This document shows, piece after piece, positions 1 to 8,744 of a DNA stretch of 64,000 nucleotides. Position numbers and translations under genes: made by a program. This DNA is from Evansella cellulosilytica DSM 2522 (GTDB lineage: Bacteria; Bacillota; Bacilli; Bacillales; Salisediminibacteriaceae), in NCBI RefSeq assembly GCF_000177235.2, contig NC_014829.1, forward strand, positions 2,170,001 through 2,234,000. The letters run 5' to 3'. Every line of letters begins with the position of its first letter. Within the stretch, counting starts at the first letter, position 1. The notes under the pieces are model-generated. The model made no database searches, was not told the origin of the DNA, and saw only the letters and a program-made list of their open reading frames with translations.

Positions 1-44
1 TTCTCATCTTTGTTATCAATCAGGGCTTTTGGAGTATAAGTCAT
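1..44 (-). CDS. 5' end of an unidentified gene running off the left edge
   Basis: An ATG at 44 on the minus strand follows a strong GGAGGAG ribosome site and opens a frame beginning MTYTPKALIDNKDE that leaves the window. Fourteen residues are too few to identify the product. It lies downstream of narK on the same strand, but a terminator at 176-223 separates the two, so it probably has its own promoter in the very AT-rich stretch at about 60-110. Confidence 0.5.
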   Translation of the reverse strand, partial: MTYTPKALIDNKDE

Positions 45-175
45 TACGATCTCCTCCGTTAATATTAAATGAATTAAATTATATTATATATATTACATAT
101 ATATGGCTTTCTGATTAGTGCGTGTATGCGCTATACAAGTTAAATATTTTACAATACATAGAACCGAAGTTCAAC

Positions 176-223
176 AAAAAAGCTGTTATCTAAGGGAATA
201 AATCCATTCGATAACAGCTTTTT
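176..223 (-). terminator. Rho-independent terminator of narK
   Basis: A 14-bp inverted repeat (left arm ending GCTGTTATC at 190, right arm GATAACAGC from 210) is followed on the minus strand by a T-run. It lies about 110 bp past the narK stop. The rest of 45-334 shows only AT-rich sequence and a weak stem at about 268-304. Confidence 0.85.
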
Positions 224-334
224 ATGAAAATATCAGAATATGATAGCAGTGAATATCACGGCGTAAGTCAACTTTTAAGTGTTCTATACATTGCTTAAGG
301 TTGAGTTAAAAGATAAAACATCCTGTCTATCTAA

Positions 335-1630
335 TTAACAATGTTGACCGCAGCCTTTCCTAGTATACCAATACCAACATACAGCTAAACTCACTAAGTA
401 GTAGCAAATAAAAATGATTAAAGCGACATTTGCGTTTCCGGTCGATTCGATAGACCAACCGAAAATTTTCGGAATGAAAAATGCACCATAGGCAGCTAAT
501 GCTGCAATAAGACCCATGACAGGGGCAGCTTGCTTTTCTTCAACTATATATGGCACCATTCTAAATGTAGAGCCATTAGCAATTCCAGTACCGGCGAACA
601 GCAGAAGGAAACTAATTAAGAACCCAATGAAGTTTTGTATATTTAAGAAAAATATGGCACCACCTGTTCCTAACATCATTACGATTATGGTCCAAAAAGT
701 CACTCTTGCACCACTGTTAACTTTATCTGACAACCAACCACCTGCTGGTCGTAAAGATGCGCCAATTAATGGACCTAAAAACGCAAAAGCTACAGCATTT
801 ATCTCTGGAAACTCAGCTCTAATTAACAAAGGAAATGCTGCCGCAAAGCCAATGAATGAACCAAAACACATGATATATAACCAAGCCATGATCCAGAAAT
901 GTTTCAGCTTCAATACTGAAAGCTGACTTTTCACACTTTGCTTTGTATTGGGTAATTCATCCATAAAAAATATTGTTAAAATAGTTGCAACAATAATAGG
1001 AACTACCCAAATAAATGCAGCATTCTGAATGTATACTTCAGAACCATCTGGCAATATTTGAGCACCACCAGTAATGGCTCCTATAAACCCTAAGCCTATG
1101 ACAATTGGAGTAACAAATTGTACGACACTTACTCCTAAATTTCCAATTCCAACATTAATCCCATTTGCTGTACCCTTTGATTGTTTTGGAAAAAATGGAT
1201 TAATAGTAGCTGTTGAAGAAGCTAAATTTCCTCCTCCCAATCCGCATAAAGCAGCAAGTAATGCCATTGTGAAAAATGAAGTTTCTGGATTCTGCACTGC
1301 AAAACCAATTCCTATAGCCGGAATAAGGAGTACGACAGTTGTGAGTATTGTCGTTTTTTTCCCACCTAATAAGCCAGGTAAAAATGTGTAAACTAATCTT
1401 AATGTTGCACCAGTTAATCCAGGTAGTGCTGCAAGTGTAAATAATTCACTGTTTGTAAAGTTAAATCCAACATCATTTAACCTTGTTGCTGTAACAGACC
1501 ATAGTTGCCAAATACAAAAAGCTAGTATTAGAGCAAATACAGAAATTTTTAAATTTTTATTAGCAATTCTTTTACCTTTTTCTTCCCAAAATTTGTTGTC
1601 CTCAGGATTCCATACTGTTAATTTTTCCAC
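335..1630 (-). CDS. narK: Nitrate/nitrite transporter, NarK family (MFS)
   Basis: The 431-residue product is a twelve-helix major facilitator of the nitrate/nitrite porter family, expected in the cytoplasmic membrane importing nitrate and/or exporting nitrite. The family pattern is seen in the glycine-rich helices (GLGGGNLASS and NVGIGNLGVSVVQF) and the RPAGGWLSDK loop. The start is GTG at 1630, nine bases after AGGAGG. No nitrate reductase gene is visible here; one may lie beyond the left edge. Upstream are an Fnr-like box (1733-1748) and a perfect palindrome (1685-1700), suggesting anaerobic induction as known for narK of Bacillus subtilis. Whether it imports nitrate or exchanges nitrite cannot be told from sequence. 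Confidence 0.92.
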   Translation of the reverse strand: MEKLTVWNPEDNKFWEEKGKRIANKNLKISVFALILAFCIWQLWSVTATRLNDVGFNFTNSELFTLAALPGLTGATLRLVYTFLPGLLGGKKTTILTTVVLLIPAIGIGFAVQNPETSFFTMALLAALCGLGGGNLASSTATINPFFPKQSKGTANGINVGIGNLGVSVVQFVTPIVIGLGFIGAITGGAQILPDGSEVYIQNAAFIWVVPIIVATILTIFFMDELPNTKQSVKSQLSVLKLKHFWIMAWLYIMCFGSFIGFAAAFPLLIRAEFPEINAVAFAFLGPLIGASLRPAGGWLSDKVNSGARVTFWTIIVMMLGTGGAIFFLNIQNFIGFLISFLLLFAGTGIANGSTFRMVPYIVEEKQAAPVMGLIAALAAYGAFFIPKIFGWSIESTGNANVALIIFICYYLVSLAVCWYWYTRKGCGQHC

Positions 1631-1684
1631 TTGTGTTCCTCCTACTACATATCGTTTGACATATGAGATGGTAAGTATCAGTAC

Positions 1685-1700
1685 TACAAAACGTTTTGTA
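1685..1700. promoter_or_regulatory. Perfect 16-bp palindrome, candidate operator for narK
   Basis: TACAAAACGTTTTGTA is a perfect inverted repeat. It lies between the Fnr-like box and the narK start, over the place where transcription would begin if Fnr binds about 41 bp upstream of the start point. Such a position would suit a repressor. The cognate regulator is not known to me. Confidence 0.45.
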
Positions 1701-1732
1701 ATTTAATAAAACCATTTCTAAAAAGAAGTGTA

Positions 1733-1748
1733 TGTGATATTTATCACG
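1733..1748. promoter_or_regulatory. Fnr/CRP-type box upstream of narK
   Basis: TGTGATATTTATCACG matches the Gram-positive Fnr/CRP consensus TGTGA-N6-TCACA with one mismatch. A candidate -10 (TATTAA on the minus strand, 1708-1703) lies at the spacing expected for Fnr activation of narK. The site is also 91 bp before the divergent DUF4395 gene, so it could act both ways. Confidence 0.65.
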
Positions 1749-1838
1749 TGTAATTCTCGTAAGACTTTTTTATTGTTATTTGTTACTATTTTTGTCATAA
1801 TTCTAAGTAAGCATATAAGAATTAAAGGAGGCTGAAGA

Positions 1839-2267
1839 ATGAAGGGAATTCCTGTTTCTTTAGTAAAAGCGAATCAGTCTATGTTAGTAGCATTGACTAC
1901 TTTGTCAATATTGTTACAAAATGTTTGGATCCTGTTAATAACATTTCTAATTATAATGACATCACTCATCTTTGGGGGAAAAGCAAATATTGCATTTATT
2001 GTAAAGAAAATGATTACTAAAAGAGATCTTTCGCAGGATGATACAGAATCGGCTGTTTTAACACGATTTAATCAATCAATTGCTGCAAGTCTGCTTTTTG
2101 TTGGCTTATTAGTCTTATTTATTTCTGAACATTGGATTGGTTGGGTATTCGTAGCAATGGTCACGGTAGCGGCAACTGTAGCCTTATTAGGATTTTGTAT
2201 AGGGTGCTTCATGTATTTTCAATTTAAACAACTAAAATATAAATGGAAAACTCGAAATAGTAATTAA
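1839..2267 (+). CDS. DUF4395 family membrane protein
   Basis: The 142-residue protein begins with the IPVSLVKANQ-type segment and contains the DTESAVLTRFNQSIA motif typical of DUF4395, then two hydrophobic helices and a CIGC cysteine pair near the end. About four membrane helices are predicted. The function of the family is not established; it often occurs beside thiol-redox or rhodanese genes, which are absent here. A strong AAAGGAGG ribosome site fixes the ATG. It is divergent from narK and shares the region with the Fnr-like box, so anaerobic co-regulation is possible. Confidence 0.8.
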   Translation: MKGIPVSLVKANQSMLVALTTLSILLQNVWILLITFLIIMTSLIFGGKANIAFIVKKMITKRDLSQDDTESAVLTRFNQSIAASLLFVGLLVLFISEHWIGWVFVAMVTVAATVALLGFCIGCFMYFQFKQLKYKWKTRNSN

Positions 2268-2293
2268 TACATTCTTTTCGGCGTTCTCCTTTA

Positions 2294-2341
2294 AACCTGA
2301 ATCATGCTAGCGAAAGTGTTCGCCAGTTATCGATTCAGGTT
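2294..2341 (+). terminator. Stem-loop after the DUF4395 gene
   Basis: AACCTGAATC (2294-2303) pairs with GATTCAGGTT (2332-2341), and an inner stem GCGAA/TTCGC lies in the loop. The T-rich tail is weak. It probably ends the DUF4395 transcript, or it could act in the leader of the dehydrogenase gene. Confidence 0.55.
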
Positions 2342-2402
2342 ATTTATAGTTTTACTTAAGTTGGGTATTATACATTTGGAAATGATTTTAGGAGGTTTCT
2401 AT

Positions 2403-3179
2403 ATGTATAAAGATTCCGAGGTTGCTGTCATCACTGGTGGAGGATCTGGCATAGGCAAAGCAGCTGCTTTAAAGCTAGCTAAGGAGGGTTATTTTGTTTA
2501 TATCATTGACTTAAAAGAAGAGAGGGGTAAAACGGTTAAGAATCAAATAATAGACAATGGGGGAAGCTCGGAGGTTTTAGACATTGATGTAAAAGATGAA
2601 GCGAGAATTATAGAAGGATTTCAACAAATTAAGGACAATCACACTTCTGTTCAAACAATTTTTATTAATGCCGGAATAAACGGAATATTAAGTCCAATTG
2701 AAGCGATGTCAATTACTGAATGGGAAAATACTTTAGAAACAAATTTAAGAAGTACATTTTTATTTGTTAAGCATAGTATTCCCTTAATGAAACAAGAGGG
2801 GGGAAGTATTATTATTACTAGTTCAATAAATGGTAATCGTGTATTTTCCAATATTGGTATGTCTGCTTATAGTACATCTAAAGCAGGTCAAGTTGCTTTT
2901 ATGAAAATGGCAGCGTTGGAGCTTGCGAACTATCATATTAGAGTAAATGCGATCTGCCCTGGAGCGATTACGACGAACATTGGTGAAAACACAACAGAAA
3001 AACACGAATTAGATAATGTGAAAATTCCAGTCAATTATCCAGAAGGTAATCAGCCTTTAGAGCATGGTCCTGGTTCTCCAGAGCAGGTTGCTGAACTTGT
3101 ATATTTCCTCTCATCAAATGCATCTAGTCACATAACGGGTACAGAAATTTATATCGACGGTGCAGAATCCTTACTATAA
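2403..3179 (+). CDS. Short-chain dehydrogenase/reductase (SDR)
   Basis: This 258-residue classical SDR would use NAD(P)H to oxidise or reduce a small alcohol or ketone in the cytoplasm. It shows the cofactor motif TGGGSGIG near residue 11, the NAG-type motif (NAGING), an active-site serine in ITSSINGN, and the catalytic YSTSK. The end GTEIYIDGAESLL is typical of the family. The open frame extends upstream to 2304, but GGAGG at 2391-2395 places the start at ATG 2403, and the earlier part overlaps a stem-loop. The substrate cannot be assigned. Confidence 0.9.
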   Translation: MYKDSEVAVITGGGSGIGKAAALKLAKEGYFVYIIDLKEERGKTVKNQIIDNGGSSEVLDIDVKDEARIIEGFQQIKDNHTSVQTIFINAGINGILSPIEAMSITEWENTLETNLRSTFLFVKHSIPLMKQEGGSIIITSSINGNRVFSNIGMSAYSTSKAGQVAFMKMAALELANYHIRVNAICPGAITTNIGENTTEKHELDNVKIPVNYPEGNQPLEHGPGSPEQVAELVYFLSSNASSHITGTEIYIDGAESLL

Positions 3180-3337
3180 TAAGAAAAAAGTTAGAAAGTT
3201 GAATAAACTTCATCACTCATTTTCTAAAATTACAAAAAAATGTATCTTCTCATTTTAAAAAATTTGCTTGTTAACTAAACTTTGTTGTCACTTTTCACCA
3301 CAGAATATTCGCTTGTCTCTTCTTTTTCCAGTCCCTC

Positions 3338-3449
3338 GATGCAACGAACAGAACTATTGCTACTTTAAAGACATGTTGCATCATTCCTTTATCGCTTCTA
3401 AGAAAAAACTAAAAACGAGCTTCACCAAACTCGTTTTTAGTTTTTCTTA
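3338..3449. repeat. Interspersed repeat copy A with built-in terminator
   Basis: GATGCAAC (3338-3345) pairs with GTTGCATC (3375-3382). Between them is ACTACTTTAAAG-type sequence shared with copy C. A long terminator palindrome follows (3400-3448, centred on ACGAGCTTCACCAAACTCGT) with oligo-T on both strands. Related copies are at 23056-23176 and 42243-42374. The rest of 3180-3587 is AT-rich with one weak stem at about 3190-3226 and no convincing gene. Confidence 0.7.
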
Positions 3450-3587
3450 TGCTTTTAAACACTTTGCCTGTAAGGGGCGATCATAATGCAATTTCAGTGT
3501 ATTAAATATACCTCCATCTTTTCTGCTACACATTGTAACATAAGAAGAATGTCATAAATAGTATAGTGGTAAGAGGAGGGGAATGAT

Positions 3588-3728
3588 ATGAGCACTAATA
3601 AAGAGCTAGAAAAAATATTAGAAGAAGCAAAAAAAGTAGACGAAGAGAGATGGGAAAAATTGAAGTTGATATTGGAAGATCACAAAAATAAAAAAGTTAG
3701 CGATCAAAAGAAAAAAGAAGGGAACTAA
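3588..3728 (+). CDS. Small highly charged protein, 46 aa
   Basis: ATG 3588 follows AGAGGAGGGG and opens a 46-codon frame (MSTNKELEKILEEAKKVDEE...) rich in Lys and Glu with no hydrophobic segment. It probably forms a single amphipathic helix. The stop is embedded in a terminator (3714-3744), so this is a self-contained small gene. I do not recognise the family. Confidence 0.55.
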   Translation: MSTNKELEKILEEAKKVDEERWEKLKLILEDHKNKKVSDQKKKEGN

Positions 3729-3744
3729 CCTTCTTTATTTTTTT
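3714..3744 (+). terminator. Terminator of the 46-aa gene
   Basis: AAAGAAGG (3715-3722) and CCTTCTTT (3729-3736) form a short hairpin followed by seven T. The following 3745-3993 is AT-rich and holds only the presumed promoter of the CAP gene. Confidence 0.75.
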
Positions 3745-3993
3745 GGATTTTGACAATAAACAATGTGAGAAACATTTCTCATTTAAGAAAAGTGTAGATT
3801 TTGCGATATGTGGTATTCGAAGTTTTCTACTTTTTAATATAATGCACACCTAAAGATTTGAAATTCAATCTATTTAATCTCATCAATGAGACAAGCAATT
3901 GCGATTATCTAAAAAAATTAAATTTACATACATTACTTTTCATTGAAAGATACAAACTATTTTATGTAAATAAAAGAACATAGGAGGTAAAAC

Positions 3994-4617
3994 ATGATAA
4001 AAAAATTAGTAGCAATTACATTTGCATTAATGTTCCTTTTCCCAGTAGCGGCCCAGGCACAAATTCAAATGTTTGATGAACCGCCATTTGAGCACTATAA
4101 AGTATCTAGGGGAGATTCATTTTGGTTTATTGGACAAAGGTATAACGTTGATTATCGTGAGCTTATGAGACTTAATCCAGAAATTGATCCTTATAATATG
4201 CAAGTTGGCGAGGTAATACGATTAAAAGAATCAGCAGAGCACCATAGCCAATTTGAAGATCAAGTTGTGCAATTAGTCAATCGTGAAAGAACGAATAGAG
4301 GCTTACAGCCACTACAGCACAGAGCTGACCTAAAAAACGTTGCTCATAGAAAAGCCGAAGATATGATTAATTCAAATTACTTTTCACATAATAGCCCAAA
4401 TTATGGGTCCCCTTTTGACATGATTAGGTCATTCGGGATTAATTATCAAGCAGCAGCAGAAAACATTGCAAAAGGCCAAACTACTCCAGAGCAAGTTATG
4501 AACTCATGGATGAACTCCCAAGGGCATAGACAAAATATACTTAATGGTCAGTTTGACACGATAGGTGTTGGGTTTTATCGTGGTGCTTGGGTACAACTAT
4601 TTATTAGAGCAAGATAA
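3994..4617 (+). CDS. Secreted LysM plus CAP (SCP-like) domain protein, YkwD type
   Basis: The 207-residue protein has a Sec signal peptide (KK followed by a hydrophobic core, probable cleavage after AQA, residues 21-23). A LysM peptidoglycan-binding repeat (YKVSRGDSFWFIGQRYNV...) covers roughly residues 35-78, and a CAP domain covers about 88-207 with FSHNSPNYGSPFDM and the AAENIAKG and SQGHRQNIL motifs. It should be exported and held on the cell wall or spore cortex. The biochemical role of bacterial CAP domains is unclear. AGGAGG supports the start, and a terminator follows at 4636-4664. Confidence 0.9.
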   Translation: MIKKLVAITFALMFLFPVAAQAQIQMFDEPPFEHYKVSRGDSFWFIGQRYNVDYRELMRLNPEIDPYNMQVGEVIRLKESAEHHSQFEDQVVQLVNRERTNRGLQPLQHRADLKNVAHRKAEDMINSNYFSHNSPNYGSPFDMIRSFGINYQAAAENIAKGQTTPEQVMNSWMNSQGHRQNILNGQFDTIGVGFYRGAWVQLFIRAR

Positions 4618-4635
4618 AAAATAAATTGGAAATAA

Positions 4636-4664
4636 GAAAGCACCTCTAAATTGGGGTGCTTTCC
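4636..4664 (+). terminator. Terminator after the CAP gene
   Basis: GAAAGCACC (4636-4644) pairs with GGTGCTTTC (4655-4663) with a short tail. The T-run is short, so efficiency is uncertain. Confidence 0.7.
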
Positions 4665-4790
4665 TTAGTATAAAATAATAAGTGGTGCGACCAACTAGAT
4701 AACTAATGAATTTGCTTTCTTTTTTCGCACTATTAGCTACTCTGTGTGATAAGATGTTGGTAAATACATATTCGTTAGGTAGGTTTTAAG

Positions 4791-6233
4791 ATGGCCTCTA
4801 TACTATTAACAACTTTATTTATTATTAACATCCTCTTTGCAATTGTCATCATATTTATTGAAAGAAAAGATGCTTCTGCTACTTGGGCATGGTTAATGAT
4901 TTTATTTTTTATCCCTTTTTTGGGCTTTATTATTTATTTATTCCTTGGACAAAATTTAACGAGAAGGAGATTGTTTGATTGGGAAGGAATACGCAAAATA
5001 GGAATTGAAAATTTAATAAAGGAACAAATCAGGCAAATTAAGAATAAAAACCATACATTTAATAATCCAATTGTTGACCAATACCGTGACCTAATCTTTA
5101 TGCATTTAGTAAACAACGACTCTATCCTTACGAAAGGTAATGACATAAATATTTTAGTTGACGGGGAGAACAAGTTTAATGAACTCCTTGCTGATATTGT
5201 CGCAGCTAAACGATTTATTCATATACAATATTACATATTCAAAAATGATGAATTAGGTTCAAAAATAATTAATTTACTTGTTGAAAAAGCTAAACAAGGT
5301 GTAAAAGTAAGAGTATTGTACGACGAATTAGGTTCTAGAAAGCTAAAGAGAAAACATTTTTCAGAGCTAGAGGCTGTTGGAGGAGAGGTTGGTGTCTTCT
5401 TCCCTTCAAAGCTTGCATTAATTAACATTAGGTTAAATTATAGAAATCATCGTAAGCTAGTAGTGATTGATGGTGTTGTTGGATATATTGGAGGGTTCAA
5501 CGTAGGAGATGAATATTTAGGGAAATCCAAAAAATTTGGTTATTGGAAAGATACTCATCTAAGGATAAAAGGTCCAGCAGTTGATGCTATACAAACGAGA
5601 TTTATTCTAGATTGGAATCAAGCTTCAAAGCGTTATCAAATTGATTATCATGAAGATTATTTTCCTAAGAAACAATATAACGGCACAGCAGCTATCCAAA
5701 TCGTATCAAGCGGACCAGATTCCGAGTGGGAGCAAATTAAAAATGGATATATAAAAATGATTATGTCGGCAAAGGATTCAATCTTTATACAAACCCCATA
5801 TTTTATACCAGATCAAAGCCTACTTGATGCACTTCGCATTGCTGCATTGTCGGGAAAAGATGTAAGAGTTATGATACCGAATAAGCCAGATCACCCATTT
5901 GTTTATTGGGCTACACTTTCCCATGTTGGTGAAATATTAAAAACGGGTGCTAAGGTTTATATTTATGAAAAAGGTTTTATTCATGCTAAAAAAATAATAG
6001 TAGATAAGCAAATAAGTTCTGTTGGAACTGCTAATATAGATATTCGTAGCTTTAAATTGAACTTTGAAGTGAACGCTTTTATATACGATGTGAAAACATC
6101 AGAGGCACTTGCTTTTTATTTTGAAAATGATATCGCTGATAGTACGGAGCTAACATTGGAATTATATCATAATCGATCGAGGACGATTAGATTTAAGGAA
6201 TCGATATCGAGATTACTGTCTCCTATATTATAG
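4791..6233 (+). CDS. cls: Cardiolipin synthase (phospholipase D family)
   Basis: The 480-residue enzyme joins two phosphatidylglycerols into cardiolipin at the membrane. Two N-terminal helices (about 1-25 and 32-52) precede two phospholipase D motifs: H220-K222-D227 (NHRKLVVID) and H398-K400-D405 (HAKKIIVD). Length and layout match Bacillus ClsA-type enzymes. The ATG at 4791 has only a weak GTAGG-type ribosome site but begins the first helix correctly. Cardiolipin rises in salt-adapted bacilli, which would fit the ectoine genes nearby; that link is inference. Bacilli usually have several paralogues, so I give the generic symbol. Confidence 0.95.
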   Translation: MASILLTTLFIINILFAIVIIFIERKDASATWAWLMILFFIPFLGFIIYLFLGQNLTRRRLFDWEGIRKIGIENLIKEQIRQIKNKNHTFNNPIVDQYRDLIFMHLVNNDSILTKGNDINILVDGENKFNELLADIVAAKRFIHIQYYIFKNDELGSKIINLLVEKAKQGVKVRVLYDELGSRKLKRKHFSELEAVGGEVGVFFPSKLALINIRLNYRNHRKLVVIDGVVGYIGGFNVGDEYLGKSKKFGYWKDTHLRIKGPAVDAIQTRFILDWNQASKRYQIDYHEDYFPKKQYNGTAAIQIVSSGPDSEWEQIKNGYIKMIMSAKDSIFIQTPYFIPDQSLLDALRIAALSGKDVRVMIPNKPDHPFVYWATLSHVGEILKTGAKVYIYEKGFIHAKKIIVDKQISSVGTANIDIRSFKLNFEVNAFIYDVKTSEALAFYFENDIADSTELTLELYHNRSRTIRFKESISRLLSPIL

Positions 6234-6266
6234 CAGTCCCATCAGCTATTAAACCACACACCGAGC

Positions 6267-6297
6267 GCCCACTATAAGAAATCTTATTATAGTGGGC
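6267..6297. terminator. Stem-loop between cls and the convergent Mo-enzyme gene
   Basis: GCCCACTATAA (6267-6277) pairs with TTATAGTGGGC (6287-6297). No T-run follows, so it may be a weak bidirectional terminator. The adjacent 6300-6327 (GCACATTGCATAGAGG) resembles the short motif found in the repeats at 42080 and 55300. Confidence 0.55.
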
Positions 6298-6343
6298 TTA
6301 AGGCACTGCGTCGACTCTGCACATTGCATAGAGGTACGTTCCC

Positions 6344-7405
6344 TTACTCAATGTTAATAAATGCCTTAGTTATTTCATTGTAACCATAGCCTTTACGGTT
6401 CCATAAGGCACTTTCCGGTTGAAAGCGACCATAAGAATCCTCAGCTTGAACTAATATGACATAATGCCCTTTCCTTTTAAAATGCCAAAGGAGCGACCAT
6501 TGAACCCATGTATATGATTCAGTATTTGTAGATTTATTTAAATAAGCTGTTTGCCATGTCTGCCCTTCATCAACACTAACACGAACGGACTTTACTACTC
6601 CTTCACCTGTCCATGCAATACCTTTTATAAGATGTTTACTACTAGATAAAGTTGCATAATTTATAGGAGATTGAATAATACTATTAACATTTATTGAAGT
6701 AACAGGTTTTACATTAGCGTGATTAGGCGGGAGAGGATAATACATATAGTCTTCCGATTGGAATTGTCCATTAAATTTATTTTTAATAACAGTTATCTCA
6801 GAAAGCCATTTCACAGAGGCCATTCCATACCATTGTGGTACGATGAGACGAATAGGACCTCCAGCTTTATAAGAAATTGGTTTACCATTATATTTAAAAG
6901 CAACAATTGTATCTTTATGTAATGCTTTTTTAATTGGAAGGCTACGTTCAAAATGAACAACTCTCTTTTTTTTAACTCCTTTGTCTCTCCCTTTAAATAC
7001 GACCTCATTCGCATTTCGATTAATTCCAGTACATAATAACAAGTCTCTCAGTGATACACCACTCCATTTCCCCTGACTTATAGCACCGTTCTCCCATTGC
7101 TCCCCGTATACTTTAGGACGAAAAAAAGAACGTTTATTCCCTGCACATTCCAACACACAATGGACAGTTCTAATTGGGTATTTACATATATCAGCTAGGG
7201 TAAATAAGATACTTTTTTGTACATGTCCACTAATAAAAATAGAGATATTCGTTTCAGGAGGGTAGGGGTATGAAAAATGGTTTCTTATAAATTTCAGGTG
7301 TGTAGGAGTATTAGTGTCATGGAGAAAGTGGATTGGTGACTCTTTATTTTCTGGATAAAGGTTTCGAGTGTTTAATGATAGTTTATGTAATTTTTCCATA
7401 TTCAT
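6344..7405 (-). CDS. Molybdopterin-dependent oxidoreductase, sulfite oxidase family
   Basis: The 353-residue protein has a sulfite-oxidase-type molybdopterin domain followed by the Mo-co dimerisation domain (about residues 235-353). The Mo-ligating cysteine is C87 in VLECAGNKRSFF. The FEGxD-type and VPQWYGMASVKWL segments are also conserved. There is no Tat signal, no haem domain and no membrane helix, so it is probably cytosolic and needs an unseen electron acceptor. The frame extends to 7507, but AAAGGAG places the start at ATG 7405. The substrate could be sulfite or an oxidised methionine or other S/N compound; sequence alone does not decide. A membrane-protein gene is divergent 141 bp away. 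Confidence 0.85.
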   Translation of the reverse strand: MNMEKLHKLSLNTRNLYPENKESPIHFLHDTNTPTHLKFIRNHFSYPYPPETNISIFISGHVQKSILFTLADICKYPIRTVHCVLECAGNKRSFFRPKVYGEQWENGAISQGKWSGVSLRDLLLCTGINRNANEVVFKGRDKGVKKKRVVHFERSLPIKKALHKDTIVAFKYNGKPISYKAGGPIRLIVPQWYGMASVKWLSEITVIKNKFNGQFQSEDYMYYPLPPNHANVKPVTSINVNSIIQSPINYATLSSSKHLIKGIAWTGEGVVKSVRVSVDEGQTWQTAYLNKSTNTESYTWVQWSLLWHFKRKGHYVILVQAEDSYGRFQPESALWNRKGYGYNEITKAFINIE

Positions 7406-7545
7406 AGTTTTCTCCTTTCTATTTATAACCATTATATGGTGAATACACGTTATTAGTACAAAGGAGATGAGCCGAAAGTGAATAAATTCATTCGAAAGAG
7501 TAATCATATTAACGCTTATAAATTTATGTTAAGAGGTGGAAATAT

Positions 7546-8550
7546 ATGAAGAGGCTTTCTACTGCTACTGCATTGATTACAATTATATTTGTTTTATTTA
7601 TCCCGTTTGTTGTATCTAGTCATGTTAAATGGTTTACAGATGTAATACCAGAAAAAGAAATGATTGAAAATATTATTAGTCCCTTTTTTATTGTAATGAC
7701 AATTATTATTGCCATCATTTTAGCTATTTTACCGCAAATGCTTCCTAAGTTAATGGAATTTGAATGGTCTAGAAAAACCGATAGAAAGCTCGAAAAATAT
7801 AGGCCGTTTACTTTTCCAATATTAAGATATGGCACAGGGTTAGCGTTAATAATCCAAGTTGTTACTGGTGGGTTGTTTGCACCAGAATTACAGTATGACA
7901 TGTTAGTCGTTCCAATATTAACTTGGATAGCAATTATTTGTTTATTTATACCACATCGATATAGTACAAGGACAGCTGCATTTATCATATTATGTCTGTT
8001 TATAAATAAGCTATTTCAATATGGTGTATTCCACATGCTTGACTATGGATTCTATTTAGCTATTGTTTTTGTACTAATTACTGGAAAAACAAAATATGAA
8101 CAATGGGGCTTTCCGTTTCTCTATTTAGCAACTGGACTTTCTTTATGTTGGGTAGCTGTTGAAAAATGGGTGTATCCCGTCATGGCAGTTGATGTCATTA
8201 ATCACCATGGTGTTCCAACCTTTGGATTTTCACCTGAAATTTTCGTTAGTTTAACTGCATTTATCGAGTTTGTTGTTGGTTACTTACTTGTTGTAGGCAT
8301 ATTAAATCGATTGTTGGCATTTGTGTTAACAGGTATTTTCGTCATGACAACAATGCTTTTTGGTTTTGTTGAAATCATCGGTCATTTTATGATTCATATT
8401 ATTTTAATCACATTTATTATAGAAGGAGTATCTTTTTACAAGCCACCTATTAAAATGCATAAAACTAAAGTCGATCAAATAATATTTGTTTTCCTGAATT
8501 TTATATTTGTTTTGTCCACCATTATGTTGATTTATTATCGCTTTGCTTGA
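7546..8550 (+). CDS. Polytopic membrane protein, possibly DoxX-like in the C-terminal half
   Basis: The 334-residue protein is mostly hydrophobic, with about nine or ten predicted helices starting at residue 8 and polar loops around residues 72-90 (KLMEFEWSRKTDRKLEKYR). The C-terminal half (YLATGLSLCWVAVEKW... then TAFIEFVVGYLLVVGIL) resembles DoxX-like proteins, but I am not certain. AAGAGGTGG precedes the ATG. It is divergent from the molybdopterin enzyme and 194 bp upstream of the FtsZ-like gene on the same strand. No catalytic motif is recognised. Confidence 0.65.
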   Translation: MKRLSTATALITIIFVLFIPFVVSSHVKWFTDVIPEKEMIENIISPFFIVMTIIIAIILAILPQMLPKLMEFEWSRKTDRKLEKYRPFTFPILRYGTGLALIIQVVTGGLFAPELQYDMLVVPILTWIAIICLFIPHRYSTRTAAFIILCLFINKLFQYGVFHMLDYGFYLAIVFVLITGKTKYEQWGFPFLYLATGLSLCWVAVEKWVYPVMAVDVINHHGVPTFGFSPEIFVSLTAFIEFVVGYLLVVGILNRLLAFVLTGIFVMTTMLFGFVEIIGHFMIHIILITFIIEGVSFYKPPIKMHKTKVDQIIFVFLNFIFVLSTIMLIYYRFA

Positions 8551-8744
8551 ACTAAAATTCATTATCTCCTATACAAGGTTATAAAATAGAAATTTTATAT
8601 TCCTATTTGAATAAGACAGGATAAGAGGTATGATGAGTGAATTACTTATAGTCCGACAAATATATCGACCGATGCAACGACGGCAATTGACAGGAATTTT
8701 GTCCCTTTCCATATATAATAAAATTTAGAGGGAGGGAGAAAGAA

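Noticed and set aside
516-926. Long plus-strand frame of 136 codons inside narK
   Set aside because: It is antisense to a clear transporter gene, and its composition is that of a shadow frame.
3268-3486. Open frame of 72 codons on the plus strand
   Set aside because: It reads through repeat copy A and its terminator, has no ribosome site, and the translation is low-complexity.
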